A stretch of 64,000 nucleotides of DNA from Asterella californica (lineage: Eukaryota; Streptophyta; Marchantiopsida; Marchantiales; Aytoniaceae). The position numbers were made by a program, and so were the translations under genes. Location: contig JAYKYS010000009.1 in the NCBI GenBank assembly GCA_036924285.1, positions 9,982,001 through 10,046,000 of the forward strand. The letters run 5' to 3'. Below the pieces are notes generated by a model. That model was given only the letters and a program-made list of their open reading frames with translations, made no database searches and was not told the DNA's origin. Positions 1-12,133 of the stretch are shown here, piece by piece; the stretch's first letter is position 1; each line of letters starts with the position of its first letter.

Positions 1-69
1 ACTGAAGTGCACAACATGTCTAGAGCTATCCTGATTACAGTGGCCTTTGTCGAGTCAAGTTCAAATGAC

Positions 70-1684
70 CTGATCCACAAATATGAAACTGTCCACGTCG
101 ATGCCAGTGCATTCAAAAAGCCAAACAGCTTCTGTATGCAGGGCAAAGTCTTCTCGTCTCATGTTTATCACTGGAACGAAGAAATGTTGATCCTCACTTC
201 CGGTGCTACCCAAGAAAAAGGCATAGGCGATTGTAGAAACAATGGAATCCAAATCTGCTCAGAACAATGCCACTCAGTTACGGTGAAGTTTCTCACAAAC
301 GATAGGTGCCGCATCAGGATTCAACTACAGTAATTGAGGAACAAAAGCTAATCCTTCACAGTCGAGATTCTAGAAGAAGTCAGATACAGTTCACTCATGC
401 TGCAGTGAAGGCATACGCTTAGGTAAATACCTGCTGTCTCATTTCCCATCACGACCGTCAACCATCGCCCCGGAACACCAGCTTCAACTTCACTACGGCA
501 GTTATTTAGAAATTTGTTGAACTTCGAGATATCCTTTGGGTAAGGAATCATTCCATCTAGGGGAAGCCAGCCACCGCAGTAATTTGCAGATGCCACGCCC
601 GTGATTGGTATTCCTGGAACCCTGTCAAATTTCGCTGTTGCGGCTGCTGGATTTGCAGATTTGCGGTACAGAGCGTCCTGCTTTTTGTTGGTGGAGGTGG
701 AGGTGGACATACCTTGCGTAGGCTTGGGAATCTCAGGGGTACTGTACCTTGTGCTTTGAGAGGACTTCTCCGAGATGCTGCCGTTCATAGATGAAAAGGT
801 GCCACTAACTTTTAGTGATGATTTAAGAGCTGAGCTATCGTTGGGGTTCGACAGTGTTTGTCTCTCTGAGCGTGACCTTGGTAGACTCTCTGGGCGCGAC
901 CTTGCTCGAGAGTCATCATTCTTAGGTTTCACCTTGCTTTTTTCGGCGAAAGAGTAGATGTCATCCAAAGGGATCTCAAAAGTCCCCTCGGGAGACTCGT
1001 CTCCATCCGCCTTTCCAGCAAAACAGTTGGAACCTGTTGTTGTTCCCTTCACCTTCGGAGGAGTGTCAGCACTGGTAACCGGAACGTCCCCGTTAATCAC
1101 AAACTGGACCTTCTGTACATGTTTTGAAGAGCTGTTAAGGGGTTCACCTCCATTCTGGTTACTTGGTGAAGGCTGGTCGCCATTGACTTCACCCAAGGCT
1201 GGCCTGCCAGTTGGAGGGAAGGTACCAGAGTGATTTCCATAATAATATGGAGATTGTTTCTTCTTGCTGTCTGGAGCGTGACCAGGTCTGACAGTAACTT
1301 CCTGCTTCCAACAAGGCCGAGAGAAACAGTGGACATTATTCAGCTGAACATGGCCGTTGTGGGCAGAAACTGTCGATAATCCTAATACCAGGTGATATCG
1401 TCAAGTAACTCCGAGGAGTGTGGACGGTACAGTCAACCAAATATTGTGGACTCTGAGATTCGCATCGCCCTTCTATAATAAGCTGTGAAACAAGAACTGA
1501 GCGCAATCTACAAGCTTTTATAACTTATAAGTCGAAAGAAGCAACGAGGAGAAAAAGTCTTCAAGAAAGTACATGAGGAAGTCGGGAACAGTGGAATACT
1601 TACAGTGTCACTTATCCCTGGTCCGATATCTCCGACGGCATTGGGGTTCCTTGGAAACCAGGTCCGTGTACCTTTAATCGCCAT
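70..1684 (-). CDS. PRUNE-like DHH-family phosphoesterase, 5' part of gene (three exons)
   Basis: Three exons join in frame: 1684-1604 (ATG at 1684, donor GTAAGT), 1301-431 (acceptor CAG after a pyrimidine tract, donor AG/GTATTT) and 254-70 (acceptor GAGCAG, donor CAG/GTCATT). They give 379 codons with no stop, and the gene continues past the left edge. The first ~310 residues are Ser/Pro/Arg-rich and look disordered. A globular part then begins, with GNETADLDSIVS crossing the second intron, followed by FFVPVINMRREDF. This matches the first metal-binding motif of PRUNE exopolyphosphatases and DHH phosphoesterases, which use Mn/Mg-bound aspartates to cleave short polyphosphates or cyclic nucleotides. 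The DHH motif itself lies outside the window. The long N-terminal extension is unusual, since animal PRUNE starts almost at this motif. The family call is firm, the substrate is unknown, and the first exon is inferred from splice signals only. Confidence 0.8.
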
Positions 1685-3653
1685 GAGAGCTTCAGCAAGC
1701 CACCTTGAAGTCCTTACTTGATTGTCAGTTCAACTGCAACACAACTCTTGACTCGAGAGGATATGAGCACGACCAAACCACCATCTCCCCTCCTATTTTT
1801 CACACGATCGTTCGGCGCATGGAAGACTAGCATCATAACTGCGCTGTGCACTTCTTGCTTCAGAGGGGAAAATCATCCATTCCAGTCAGGCAGGCGAAGA
1901 GAGGTGACCTTGGGAAGAAGTTGGAGTATGTGCCGAAGGAGCTTCTTGCTAGTCCTTCGGCAGCTCCTCCCAACCATGAGACTTCCCGTCCGTTACGAAG
2001 AGAACTTGTCATTTGGTCTGTGTCCTTCGTCCTTCATTACATTTTTCTCCTGGGAGAATCAGCCCGATCGCTTCAAATTTGTCTACTTGGCCCATTGCAA
2101 TTGTCTTAGCGTGTCTTACGCACGACTGAGTAAGGACACACCTGGATTTTGTCCGGTTCTTCATGCAAGGCTTACTTTGTACTTGAGCGCATGACCTTAC
2201 GTACTCTCGCTCTGTTCTTATCACTTGCTCATAATGGCTTTGCACCGACTCTGAATATACTTCTTACGCTGTTTACTGATGTTCTCTCCATCCATTCTAG
2301 AATGTACTGTGATCCGTGTCTGTGTTAATATATCACTGTTCCCTTGACAGGATTTTACTCCCCTCGTGTCTTCTCTTAAAACAGCTCTGTCTAATTGAGG
2401 TCCCTGAATACAGTAGCTCCTCATCTTCAAACGTATCTGTTCTTCAGTCGTCCAAATTAAACAATTCGTGCAATTTGACTCTGAGCTGCACCTGTAATCT
2501 GCTGAGCTTTCTGTGTGTGCAAGTATTTCACGTTACTTGCAGTAAGGAAGGGAACGCCGTTAGGTGGTGTAGACAGAGAGAGACACAGAGTTCGGAACCG
2601 AGACACGATGGCTGGATTCTCTAAAGCACGGAAGCTACTCTAACCACCATAGGAGATTCATCCAACGAGGGCAGACTACTACAAGAGTCACCCGACTCAA
2701 TCAACATTTCTCAGTTTTGATTGAGTCAGCTCACTCTCGTAGCAGTCTGATTGCGTCTCCACTTTGTAGCAAGCCATTCGTTGCACCAAGGGCCTTTCCT
2801 TCTGGTGGTTCGAGTGTGACGGTGAGCGATTTTCCGTTTGTCGCCTTTATGTTGATTCACGTGTTATAGTCTGCGCGTTGTTACTACATAACGAAGTTTC
2901 GTTGCATTTAATAGGTTCTCCGTTTTTGTTCTCAGAAGCGGCCCAACGATTAACATAGAAGCATGTATGATGTACCTGACAGAAGGGCCCCCATTCCTTG
3001 ACGCACACTCCGGCCGTGGACAGCCTCAACGTTAATTTTACGTACATTAGTGTTCCAGCAATATTTGTGCTCGGAAACAGCAATACTTTCCCTCCCAGGC
3101 ATGTAGAAGCTCGTGTGCGCCTCCGACTCCAGACATAACTATGACCTTTGATCACAGTATGTGTTCATTGACAAGACCACTGACACCAAATTCGCTTCAG
3201 TCGACTCTACGCCTCGATCATACACGTCAATGTACAGGTGATCCGGAGGAAACCACTTCTGCCTCCCATTTCACGTGCCGTCTCCATCATCACCAGCCCT
3301 GCGGCTACAAAACTCCATCGCCGCCTCCTAAGGCAGACGAGTGTGGATCATAAACTTCCGTGCTCCTCGTCATCGCGACCGTAAAACGCAGCTCCGCAGG
3401 CCGGCCGACTGATTATAACGAGCGTCGTTCAAGATTGCACTTTTGCTCCGACTTACATGTACCGGTCGAAGCCACTGACTCCAAAACCCCTCGGAGTGCC
3501 AGGAAAGAGGAGAAAGATTTCAGTACAACAAGGCACGACTGCAGAACATGTTGACGCTAATGCTCCAGCTGCGGCACCTTACATACCCACACAGTAATTA
3601 CGTGAAACCTAATTTTCCTCTCTTTCTTCGTAAGGTACGGTGGCGGAGGCGAG
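1685..3653. other. 5' flank of the PRUNE-like gene; no gene recognised
   Basis: This stretch upstream of the minus-strand PRUNE-like start contains several open frames of up to ~160 codons on the plus strand. They have no recognisable domain and overlap in different frames. It is less AT-rich than the DNA to its right, as expected for a promoter and 5' leader. No promoter element could be assigned with confidence. Confidence 0.4.
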
Positions 3654-3777
3654 AAGGACAGTACTGTAAAGTATGGAAAGAAATATGCCTACAAGATCGA
3701 ACTTCGGGGAACTTTAAGGACAGTACTGTAAAGTATGGAAAAAGATATGCCTACAAGTTCGAACTTCGGGGAACTTT
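3654..3777. repeat. Two-copy 62-bp tandem repeat
   Basis: Copy 1 (3654-3715) and copy 2 (3716-3777) both start AAGGACAGTACTGTAAAG and end GAACTTCGGGGAACTTT. They differ at only a few positions (AGAAAT versus AAAGAT; AAGATC versus AAGTTC). A diverged relative with ATATGC...CTCGGGGAA occurs near 17500, so the unit belongs to a dispersed family. Confidence 0.9.
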
Positions 3778-5370
3778 CGTTCATTTCCGCTATCGGAGAA
3801 GATGTCAAGTGTTATATAAAACTTATGTATTATATTAATAAAAAAGTAAATTATTTATAAATATTAAGTGATAACCACACCTTGAGTTACAAACGATATA
3901 AACATAACCTAAAAAACGAACACCGATCTGAGAGACTACAAACAAACACACGTTAGCTTAATCCAAGTATTCATTTCTTATCTAATAATTATTTTTTATA
4001 AAATATAAATAAAAAAGTTCATATATACCTCCTTTATCAGAAGAGGGAGGAAGTGAATATGCATCCAAATATCTCTTCTATCACAAGGGGATGTATTTGG
4101 AATATGCATGCAAAGTACACTTCTAGCTAACACAAAGAAAAAGACAAGCGTTCATGTAATTAAAAATTATCAAAAATAACTGGTTGGAAGATGGTTAGAG
4201 GTTACAAGCTTCGGTACCATTTAAAAATAATAATCAGATACGCAGTTGATACTAAAAAGACTGTAAAATGGAGAGGTGCGAAGGAGAACTAAAATGTTAG
4301 TTAAATTGAATATTCTATTTAACATCCTATTTAAAGAGTTAAAGTTAAATGACTAAAGTTAAAATCTATAAACAAAATAGATTTCCTGTTGTATACTTGG
4401 TTACTGTGACTCAAAAACCCATAAGTAGAGGATGGGGAAGTATCTCTTTTGTAGTATAAGCCGTTGGCACTAAGTGAATAAAAAATATTGCTTTTTGTTA
4501 ATGTTAATTTATATATTTTGTTAATGTTCATTTATGCACTAACTCTTCCAAGAGGAAAGGTTATTGCAGTAGGGTTAGCGTAAATTAACACATTTGTTTA
4601 TTTCTCTTCTTCCGAACTTGGAAGAGAGTGAATATGCATCCAAACACTTCCCCTATCAAGATGGAGGAAATGAATATGTAAACTCGATGAACTTCTGAGA
4701 AATTTGGCTCACTTGCTGTTATTGGAGAAATATATAAGTGTTAAATGAAAATCATTACCAAGTAGATGAAAATAATTAAAACATTTCATACTATTAATTG
4801 TTAGTCCATGTCCGGAAACTCATGAAGTTCAAGATATAAAGTCATGTCATAAAGGATATAAAGGTCATAAGTCACGAGTAGACTGTCGGACTGTTAATGA
4901 TACAAGTCAAAGAACCTGAAACTATTAATGCATTAATTTAACGTGAGTTTAATTTATTCTCTAACCCTTCCGGAAGAAAAGGTTAGGTAATAAATTAACC
5001 CTTGCATATGCAAGGGTTTAATTTAAGATGGAGGAGGTGAATAATATGCATAATATGTACTCCTAACATAAATATTTTTCAAATGAGATACCGTACTGGT
5101 ATTGCTTTCAAGCATACAAAGTGCCGTCTCGATGCTAATCATTTTTTAAAGTGATATAACCGTTTGAAAGTCATACCATGCATATATAACCGTCTGGAAA
5201 GTCATACGAAGCATTCACCTCTTCCAAAGTTTGGAGGAGAGGAATATGCACATGTGGTTTGCTTTATTAACTAACATTTCTGTTCGGCAGGGTTAGTTCG
5301 AACACTTCAGTGACACCATTGATCAACATGTCTGGACGGTAGAACAACATTCCTTCCTTTGTCCGAGTGC
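3778..5370. repeat. AT-rich DNA with a dispersed GGAGGAAGTGAATATGCAT-like motif
   Basis: No gene is visible. A motif close to GGAGGAAGTGAATATGCATCC recurs near 4043, 4621, 4663 (ending ATATGTAA), 5029 (with an extra AATA) and 5230. A shorter version lies near 4094 and a relative near 17811. The copies are often preceded by a short reverse-complementary purine/pyrimidine stretch such as CCTCC...GGAGG. They look like degraded members of a small repeat family, not coding sequence. Confidence 0.5.
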
Positions 5371-6948
5371 TGACAAGACGTCAGTAACAAAATTTGATCC
5401 TAGCCTGGTAGACAACTTGCAGATGATGAATCAGAGACATGCTAAGGTCAATAGATGAAGCAAAGTTCCAAGAAGTGGAGAATATGCGTACGATCATTTC
5501 TCGATTAGAATCCAGCAATGCAGTTTTGTTGAGAAAATGAGAACAATTGCAGAGATCCTGAGTTGAGAAAGAGAGAGTTCTGTCCACTTTGTTCAAAGAG
5601 AAATTCAAGGGAGAGCGCATCAATGGACATCTTCACATGGTGACAAAATCCAATGAGATTAATTTGATTGTTACAAAGAAGAATAAGGACATGTATCCAG
5701 AAGACTTTGAAGATTTTGTGGACGATATCTCCATATATCTTGAGTACGCAAAGAGAAAACGAAGATGCGATTTGTCGTATTTATCAATGTCATCTTGGAT
5801 TTCTCCCTTCAATGTCACCAGACATTGCAATTGTAAATATCATTGCAACTGCTTCTGATCGTACGCATCGAGGAGGAGACACGTGCATTGCGCAATGGAG
5901 TTCATATCAACATTGTACGACTTCTTTTGCATAAAATATATCTCGAGGGATAACGCACATATCAAGCTTAATAAAAGACGAGTGGACAATGATGATGTGA
6001 TACTTTCTGATGCACATCTGGCTCATACATTGGACAAATGAACGATGTCGAATGATCTCATCACTTTAATCAAAGCAGAGTCATATGACAACAAGTGCAA
6101 AAAGCTCTACACTTGTGGATTAATCGTTTAGGTGGATTTGATGGAGATGACTGACAACAAGTTACATCAAATCAACAATCTCGGGTAAGAAAGAAGCTTG
6201 ATGTATCTCGAAGAATATAGTCCATCATCGACTTTAGTAGGATGGTATTTTGTTAATACATTCTGGTATGAGAAGTTGCACGAACTTCGAATACGCGAGT
6301 CTTTGGAAACAAGTCGATTCAGTAGAATAGAACGGATGACAAGAGACATTTGGTCAATGATCACATTGTGGACTGATGTGAAGTATATAGTGATCTCGAT
6401 ACATTTATCAACTACGGATCTGCATTGAAGTCTAGCATTAGTACAATGGTGTTGTCAACAAAAACTATCATCATCTATCATATGGATAGCTCGAGGAGCA
6501 CTCACCTGTGAATCGATATCTACAAGAATATCGAGAAATGGTTGGAGATTGCCATGCTACTTGAGCTACGGATTGATAACACCTTCGTCAAACGAAGCAT
6601 TATGGTATAATATACTTGGCTGGGACATACATCTTTGCAGTTGATTAAGATTTTATATCAAAGTACGTGTTTTATTAGTGGAAAAATTCTCAATGGTGGA
6701 TAATTGTTTACAACGTAAGTGTCAACAAACAAACATGTATGATTACGATCTTCATGTGCTGATAATGATTTGCCGAACGACGGAAGCGCGAGCTCAATTA
6801 AAGGAAGATTTAGAAAATGATGACTTAGATATTTGGTGTGATGCGAGAGACGCTTTATGGTTAAGATGTGCTCTATGTGAACTTCAATGCGGTAATACTT
6901 CATCAAGTACACATTTTTGAGACTTGATGAAACGATGCTAAAAAAAAA
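5371..6948. other. Decayed open frames, no recognised gene
   Basis: Short plus-strand open frames (5589-5858, 5668-5934, 6198-6428, 6678-6920) are separated by stops and frameshifts. Their base composition is less AT-extreme than the surrounding DNA, which suggests an old broken gene or transposon body. I recognise no domain. They precede direct repeats that flank the minisatellite. Confidence 0.35.
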
Positions 6949-7096
6949 AAATTGACAAAAATTTGACTCATGCGTAGACTCCATATATTGGAATTTGACA
7001 CATCGTAGACATTGCACAGATTATCTGAAACTACAATAGTCAACCTCATGTTTTGCCACACGATACTAATTAGAATGACAACATCTTGATATTTAC

Positions 7097-7175
7097 ACTA
7101 GTGAAATATTTTTGTTGTTATTTGTATAAGTTAAAGACGTAGTCTTTTGAATGATCGCCTTAGGCGCTCTTATGT
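7097..7175. repeat. Left member of a diverged direct-repeat pair flanking the minisatellite
   Basis: ACTAGTGAAATA...GTTGTTATTTGTATAAG, then ...GATCGCCT...CTTATGTG, is repeated at about 7974-8068. Both copies lie next to a sequence with CTCCATATAT and CATTGCACA, placed before the left copy and after the right copy. The pair brackets the ~66-bp repeats and may be the ends of one old unit. Confidence 0.55.
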
Positions 7176-7179
7176 GATT

Positions 7180-7940
7180 ATCGTTAACTCCGATCGCTCT
7201 ACCATGAGGTTATCTCTTAAACGTGCACTCTTAAACGGTCGTCCAAGGATGAGCGTTGGCGCCCTTACCTAATCATCTGATAATGAACAACCTGGGGGGT
7301 TCACTTACAATTTTTGTTATAAACACATGCAAGTAAAAATAAAATATTATAAAATATTTTCAGCAAAATTTTTAAAAAATAAGAAAACTAAAATAGATTA
7401 TTTTTTATCTTTAAATGAGTTTTAAAGTAAAAATTAAGATATTTTATATAAAAATAAGAATTCTTTTGAGAATATTATTTTTAATAAAATAATATATTCT
7501 TTTAAAAATAGAAACAAAATAGAGGTATTAAAATACCTCTTGACTTGTAGGTGTTATCAGCAAAATACAAAGAGTTGACACCACAAGCGGCAATGATAAA
7601 CAGACACTCATGATAAGACAGACGTCCATAAATGATCGCTCGAAAATGAGCAGTCGATGTCCTTAAACGAATGTCTTTGAATGGACAGACGTCCTTGAAC
7701 GATCACTCGATAATGTCCATTCAACACCTTTAAACGAGCGTTCATGAATGGAGGGCGCCCTTAAAAGGTAGTCAGATAATGAGCGGCTGGCGTCCTTAAA
7801 CGGGTGCTCTTGAATGGATGAGCCATAAACGATCGCTTGCTAATGAGCGGCTGACGCCCTTAAACGGTTATCCAATAATGTGCAATGGGCGCCTTTAAAC
7901 ATGTGCTCATGATGAACAGTCATTGCCTTTATGTGGACCG
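7180..7940. repeat. Decayed ~66-bp tandem repeat (minisatellite) built from ~33-bp halves
   Basis: Blocks of the form (G)CGTCCTTAAACG...GCTC...GAATGGA and ACGATCGCTCGATAATGAGCGG alternate about every 33 bp, giving a unit of ~66 bp. The clearest copies are between 7620 and 7900. An AT-rich interruption (about 7310-7555) splits the array. The copies are heavily diverged. No coding role is evident. Confidence 0.7.
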
Positions 7941-7973
7941 TCTATATTGTCTAGAATGAGAACATTTTGTTAC

Positions 7974-8068
7974 AACACTAGTGAAATAACAACTTGCTGT
8001 TGTTATTTGTATAAGCTAAAAGCGCCGGTCGTTCTTTGAGTGATCGCCTATGGCTTCCTTATGTGTGG
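7974..8068. repeat. Right member of the direct-repeat pair flanking the minisatellite
   Basis: This is the counterpart of 7097-7175. It shares ACTAGTGAAATA, GTTGTTATTTGTATAAG and GATCGCCTATGGC...CTTATGTG with small differences and insertions. Confidence 0.55.
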
Positions 8069-8199
8069 ACTCCATATATTTTTATATTTTGAATCTTGAC
8101 TCATACGTGGACGGTGCATACCATTGCACATATTTTCGGAAAGACATACAATGTTTATTTGAGCATGTAAATTCTCTAATATAGTCAATATTCTTAATA

Positions 8200-10620
8200 C
8201 TTAGCATTCTACTCTAGTTGAGATTTATAATCCACAGTTGGTTTTGCTCCAAGAAATACACGAGAAGGAAATATCGTGTTAGGTCTCTCTACATCTACAT
8301 CCTCTTGATTACTACCTGAAACTACAATACTAGATGAAGAATGAACCACGACGTCAACTCCCGCGTCATTGCTACTACTTGGTCTCAAAAGATTAGTACT
8401 TGTGCGAACTCTAAACTGAACATCCATATTATTACTTGTGTTTATTTTTTTACATCTTCTGCTAATGGGCTGAACTAGATCCTCCGAACCAAGGTTGACA
8501 ATAAGATGACAATACGTCTCCACCAATTGTCGGAGACTCTTTCAAACAAATATCATATCATTCAATGCGACTTTCGGTAATCTTTCTTCTGAGAATTTCG
8601 TATCCAACCCCTCATCTCTTGTTCGTCCAGTTCGTATAGACCAATTACAGAATCATCATTCTTCTCACCATCTGAATCTGTCTTGTTTCGTCGTGTGTTT
8701 CATCTTTTTTCTTTTCAACTCCTGCATGACTTCTTCAAGCGTTTAAGCATCTTCTGGAGAATCGTTGTAATTGAAAGAAGTAGAGAAGTCGTCATCTTGC
8801 AAATCGTTAGTTTATTTTCTTTTCTCACCTCTCATTTCTGAACCTATTACTTCCTCATACGTGACCTCCTCTTCCAAAGAGAATCCTACTTCGTTCATCA
8901 TGATATTAAGGATCCACGCGTCGACAACATCTTTGCTCTGGCTGTACTCACTATCGGATCTAGATTGCTGAACGGCTTGCTAAGATCGAGATTTGTAGAA
9001 TAAGTTTAGTTCTCTCATACTCCTCTTCTCGTGCTTTGTCCTCATTCTACTCAATCTAGAATTGTGATATATATATAAACCAACATCTCTACTCTAGAAG
9101 CTATGGGTCGATTCTAGTTTTTGAAATTCACCAAAGCATATGAACTCCAGTTCTATTCACACGTTGATGCATTACATGTATGACTCAATATATCTGAGAC
9201 AATCAACTTCAGATTTGGGGCACTATCTCGGTGATATACCCACCATTTCAAGGTTTCACGTTGCAAGCTGTTCCCACCTTCACGACATCCAGGGTTTCAA
9301 AAATAACCATCTTTGGATAAGATGGTTGTTAGCTCGTGTACACAATCTGGGACGTATTTTTCCACTCCTTCCGCATCTCGTTCAACACACATTCGTCAAA
9401 CAAGACACAGTACTTCCGGAGATCATCTTTCACATGTTTCCTCTGTTACACTTCTATCATATGCTCGTGATACAAATATTGCAAAGTCAAACACATTGCA
9501 GTGGTGTGCAATTTTTTTATCTATGAGTTCTAACGATTCGTCAACGACAGTACTATTTTGTCACATCTCTATGCGGTTATGCACTTTGATCTCAGGTTTG
9601 GACTTATGTAGAGGCTCTTCAACTTCTCTTCAAAACTCACGTCTATCAAAAAATGTGTCTGAGAAACCCTCTATGCGCATCCACTTGACGTAGAAGTTTG
9701 AAGATGAGAAAATTCAACTCCATCAAATCAAAGATCTTGTATCAAATGTTATTTTCAAAATGATGTCCATTACTTCACAAATGTATTCATGTCCTTCGCT
9801 CAAATCAAGAAATGCTTTCACTTCTCGCTCACCACCATCCGCTTCATACTAATCTCAACTTGTAAGCTCAATCCACCATAATGAAGTTTGTAGTAAATTG
9901 CGTAGTTCCAAATTTCAACAATGTTAAACCATCTGAGAAGAAGTCCACAGACATGGTGTTTGTTCGATGATGATTTTTGATAAATTTAACCATCTTACAA
10001 CATTTATCAAATATCATCGTGACTGAATCAAATCTCGATATCCTCGCATTCGAGGTCCATTCCATGCTCTATGCAACCCCGGATGATCAGATATGCAGAT
10101 ATCTGATCATGACCAACTTGCCGCTCAAGACATTCACAACAACATTGTCCGCTGCAAATTGTAGAGTTCTCAACTCCTAGCTTCTCAATCTCTTCGATCA
10201 TACAGTTGACCACTCATTTCGCATTTTTCAGAACATTACTCCGGTCGAATGATTTCACAAAGAGCTCTCCAAATCGATTAGTCGTCATTATGTTCATCAA
10301 AGATCTACCTTGAGCATTGATCCAACCGTCGCATCCTTGATCACGATTTGAACCAATTGTTGAGCATTGGTTGAAACCATGATAGTGTAATTTTGCTCCA
10401 ATAGTGGACCTCGTAGCTTGTAAATGAAAGGTAAGGTGTATCCCACTCTCCATTTAGTATACTTGAATGCATCAATGATGGCTGGATGATTCAAAAACCA
10501 GAATAGTAATCTTGTTTGTGTCTGAGCCAAACTCCCTTTCAAGTCACCAATGTCGATGTTCTTCATTGAACACAACCGGAATTTGTCTTGGAGTTTGGCG
10601 TCTTTGTCCTTCGCTCACGT
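8200..10620 (-). pseudogene. Decayed hAT-type (DUF659-like) transposase
   Basis: Read on the minus strand, pieces between about 10575 and 10028 in shifted frames match the central part of plant hAT-like transposases with a DUF659 domain. A block DGWINAQGRSLMNIM is followed by TTNRFGELFVKSFD, then VVNCMIEEIEKLGVEN, then CIEHGMDLECEDIE. That last block corresponds to the family's conserved 'CAAHxxDLxxEDI' segment. Frames are broken by several indels and stops. An acidic Ser-rich frame at 8526-8209 may be the C-terminal tail. I found no N-terminal BED finger, no clear hAT dimerisation domain, and no terminal inverted repeats or 8-bp target duplication. The protein cannot be functional. Confidence 0.6.
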
Positions 10621-11379
10621 TACTTGCTCGGATTGTGGTTGCATGTCGAAAGACTCTTGATTGTAACCTACTTGAAGATTGAGATATGTCTGGAACCTCT
10701 TCAAATGCCTCCTCTACCATTCTAAAACTCGATGCGAGATAGTGTTCTTATCCAAATTCTCCATTTTGCACCAAGGTTTGTCTACTTGTTGATAGAGACA
10801 CTGAATTATGGAATGAAGAAATCTTTCTTCTTTTAGTCAACTCTTTCAAATTAACTAATTCCATAAGTTCATAGACCACGTCTTAAGGTGTATTCGAACA
10901 TGTGCGATGATCTTTTATGGGTTGTTTTGACATAGAACCCAAATCGTTCCGACTAGTAGGTGATCTGGTACTTGTGAAATATCTCTTCATTCTAGAAATA
11001 TTGTGTATGAAGGTTGTTTTTGCAATGTACGCATTGAACAATAGGGTCAAGAGATCCATCTCGATATGAAATCACAAATTGTAGTTGAGTCAACTTTCCG
11101 CCTCATCTCTAGATTTCAAGACAAATCTTCGATGTTCAACCACAACTTCGGCTCCTAGAACAACCTCAACATTCAAATGACGAACCCTCTTGGTTCTCCA
11201 TTTTCCTCGTCAAGTGGTTCTTCATTTATGCCGTGTATCTTTCAACGATTCAAGAATGTTTCCTTGAGGACTAAAGCACTCTGCATCAATGTTTTGTCTT
11301 AAGTCATGAGGTTAATGAGACGACTCAGACTAGCATTAACCAATCGTCTCCTCTAACTCAGATCTATGACCCTCAAGCT
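10621..11379. other. Spacer between the hAT remnant and the solo LTR
   Basis: There is no continuous open frame. Parts may be the N-terminal end of the minus-strand hAT remnant, since the sequence upstream of 10620 gives short hydrophilic minus-strand frames. No BED zinc-finger pattern was found. Confidence 0.3.
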
Positions 11380-12133
11380 TGCTATCGGTCCTATCTCTCA
11401 CCCAAGGTAAATCTCTGATGGCCTTTGATGAGACGCATCATAGAACTAGGAGGCCTCAGCTAAACCCAACTCTCAACGTATTCATATCACTTCCTCACTC
11501 GGGACATGAACTCTCATGGAGACAAAGAGATGAAAAACACACCCTTTATAGATATGACCTAACCGCTTCCAAATACAAAGAAAGGGAGGATGAGGGTTCA
11601 TTCCACAACCCCTCTATTTATACTACTCCACCACGATAACTATTTGTAAATCTGATTTACTGCAATTTACCCAGACCAAGTCAAAAGTAAAAGTCCTAAG
11701 TCAAGGATAAAAGTCTCCTCTTTTGACTCTACTCTAATAATTAAGATCCTTCTAGAAATATAAAAAAATCTTTGAAAAGGAATCTCAGATTGCTCCTTAT
11801 AAAACAAAATACTAACACATAATTGAGCCGAAGAGGTCAACAACCCTCTTGATTGCTTGACCTTAAAGTCTCTACAACCAATAAAATTCAGTCACGCATA
11901 AGACATTATTCACATCCTTGTCGTTTTATGCACAACCAAACAAAATAGTAGTTCTCACTCTTAGAATATTTTAATATTCTGTCCTCAAATACCACCAACT
12001 CTAATTGTGACTACTCTTAGTTATCTGGCACTAACTTAGAGCGTGGTCTAGCCTTGGAACTTATTTAGAAGACTCACCACACATAGTTATAACTTATCAC
12101 ATATTTACTCATATGCAACCCCTAGGTGTTACA
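11380..12133 (-). mobile_element. Probable solo LTR of an Athila/Tat-like element
   Basis: On the minus strand this begins TGTAACACC and ends CCGATAGCA, with TG/CA ends. Near its end it has a block (CTATCTCTCACCCAAGG on plus, about 11390-11406) aligning with CTGTCTCTCACCCAGGGG at the edge of the C and D LTRs. A TATA box lies at the matching offset. Length is 754 bp against 800 bp for C and D. No primer-binding site or coding region of that family adjoins it, so it looks like the product of LTR-LTR recombination. No target duplication was found, and the low-coordinate boundary is uncertain by perhaps 20 bp. Confidence 0.6.
11615..11622 (-). promoter_or_regulatory. TATA box of the solo LTR
   Basis: The minus strand reads TATAAATAGAGG, nearly the same as the LTR of element E (TATAAATAGAGGAG). 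It lies 235 bp from the low-coordinate LTR edge, against 274 bp in element C. Confidence 0.6.

Noticed and set aside
7..333. 108-codon plus-strand frame at the left edge as a gene
   Set aside because: It is antisense to the third exon of the PRUNE-like gene, whose splice phases and domain match fit the minus strand.
6939..6950. A-run near 6940 as the poly(A) tail of a retroposed gene
   Set aside because: Only ~10 As, no upstream recognisable gene and no flanking target duplication.
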